Source of the DNA: Fagopyrum homotropicum
Lineage: Eukaryota > Streptophyta > Magnoliopsida > Caryophyllales > Polygonaceae
NCBI GenBank assembly: GCA_033239125.1
Contig: BSWB01000002.1
Span: 6,729,001 to 6,793,000, forward strand
Direction of reading: 5' to 3'
Length of the DNA: 64,000 bases
Position numbers and translations under genes: made by a program. Position 1 is the stretch's first letter. Every line of letters starts with the position of its first letter. Under the pieces are notes generated by a model that was not told the origin of the DNA, did no database searches, and saw only the letters and a list, made by a program, of their open reading frames with translations. Shown piece after piece: positions 63,157 through 64,000 of this stretch.

Positions 63157-64000
63157 GATTGAGTCGAGTGTACCGAACAGGCCCATAGACTGAAAGTCTA
63201 AACCGTTGTTTATGTCTAGGTTTCAGTTTAGGACAAATATAAACTGACAAATCGCCGGTTTGTCGGTTTAGCACCATTTCGTTAAAAAAAAAAAAATTTT
63301 AAACTAAAACCAACCGGTTTAATCCACTTTTAAAATAAAAAAAAAACATCCCCACAACGGCGGTAACCACTGATTGATCTAAAATAAAAATCATAAAAAC
63401 ATACATAAACCGGTGGTTAACCGTCGGTTAAACCGACGATTTAGTTTTGTTATTATAACAAAGCTAAACCTAAACTACGACCGCCGGTTTACTCAAAATG
63501 ATAAGCCTAAACCGTCGATTTAAGTAAACCGACGGTGTGAGCCGGTTTGAAAACTGCCGAATAGCGGTTTGTCCTAAAGACGCAACTCTACTTTCACCTC
63601 CCAACCAATTTTGTATATTATCTAAACGAAATTATTTATGAATTTTTAAGAAAAATAAAATTAAAAAATTATCATTAAAAAATACAATAATAATAATAAT
63701 ATTTAATTAAAAATAATATTTTAAAATGTTGTCCAAAAGTAAAACAAAAGTCATTTATGTGGTATAAGCAATCCTTGAGAAATTCTTTTTCTTTATAAAA
63801 TAACTAAGTTATTATATTGAGACGAACTATTCAAACTTCATTTGAAAATCGAGAAAAACTTGATACATGTAGATATGAGCACATTTTAAACTTCTATTCA
63901 AATTTACGCTCAATTTATTTTGACATGAGCATGTCAAAGCTATGGTGAACTTTGGACTCGGACTCTACATTTAAAAAGGATATGAGTTTGATCATTTCAA
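63157..64000. other. Intergenic, with an AACCG-rich possible TIR element
   Basis: From about 63190 to 63585 AACCG and CCGGTTTA words recur at least 15 times in both orientations. GTTTAGGACAAA at 63227 is inverted as TTTGTCCTAAA at 63569-63579, suggesting a non-autonomous element with subterminal repeats; no target duplication was seen. From 63600 to the end the DNA is AT-rich with no feature I can support. Confidence 0.4.

Overview
The window is nuclear DNA from a flowering plant, most likely a eudicot. This is inferred from Athila, chromovirus (Tekay-like), Sirevirus-like and L1-type elements with plant hallmarks, spliced plant gene structures, and a class II trehalose-phosphate-synthase-like gene. 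I cannot name the species. More than half of the 64 kb is transposon sequence and I can support only three host genes.

Layout. 1-5435: 5' part of a minus-strand Ty3/gypsy chromovirus (gag remnant, RT, RNase H and integrase, tRNA-Met primer site, 2.4-kb LTR). It sits inside an LTR (5436-6186) that itself interrupts a decayed minus-strand Ty1/copia element (6187-9588). 9589-15741: AT-rich intergenic DNA with a minisatellite, a Tourist-like MITE and a 632-bp terminal-inverted-repeat element. 15742-18473: a six-exon SEC14-like (CRAL-TRIO) gene whose introns carry a LINE fragment and a 182-bp hAT MITE. 19131-38062: a plant L1 LINE with an 18-bp target duplication. Its endonuclease/RT ORF is split at 21229-34378 by a complete 13,150-bp Athila element with near-identical LTRs, a 5-bp target duplication and intact gag-pol and accessory ORFs. 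39745-41401: a second, intact SEC14-like gene paralogous to the first, so the LINE plus Athila nest sits between tandem duplicates. 42357-44014: TA microsatellites around a foldback element, then a Mutator-like TIR element. 44392-47787 (minus): intact three-exon class II TPS-like gene. 47788-52685: intergenic, with a SINE candidate, a second long-TIR element and a small GC-richer patch with an ACGTGTC motif. 52686-63137: a 5'-truncated Sirevirus-like copia element on the minus strand. Its LTR carries an internally deleted LINE, and its env-position ORF carries both a 3.4-kb hAT-type element with an 8-bp target duplication and an 836-bp Mutator-like MITE with a 9-bp target duplication. The end holds a possible further TIR element rich in AACCG.

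The host genes are not an operon or pathway cluster. The SEC14-like pair are lipid-transfer-type proteins and the TPS-like gene belongs to the sugar-signalling family. The rest is a layered transposition record. The clearest relative dates are LINE before Athila, and Sirevirus before its LINE, hAT and Mutator-like insertions. I did not find a convincing undescribed molecular system. The best unexplained signals are a palindromic TTCCACGGCCGTGGAA-type motif scattered through the LTRs, pol linker and 3' region of the Athila element, and the ATCCGGAT-rich subterminal architecture of the 3.4-kb hAT element.
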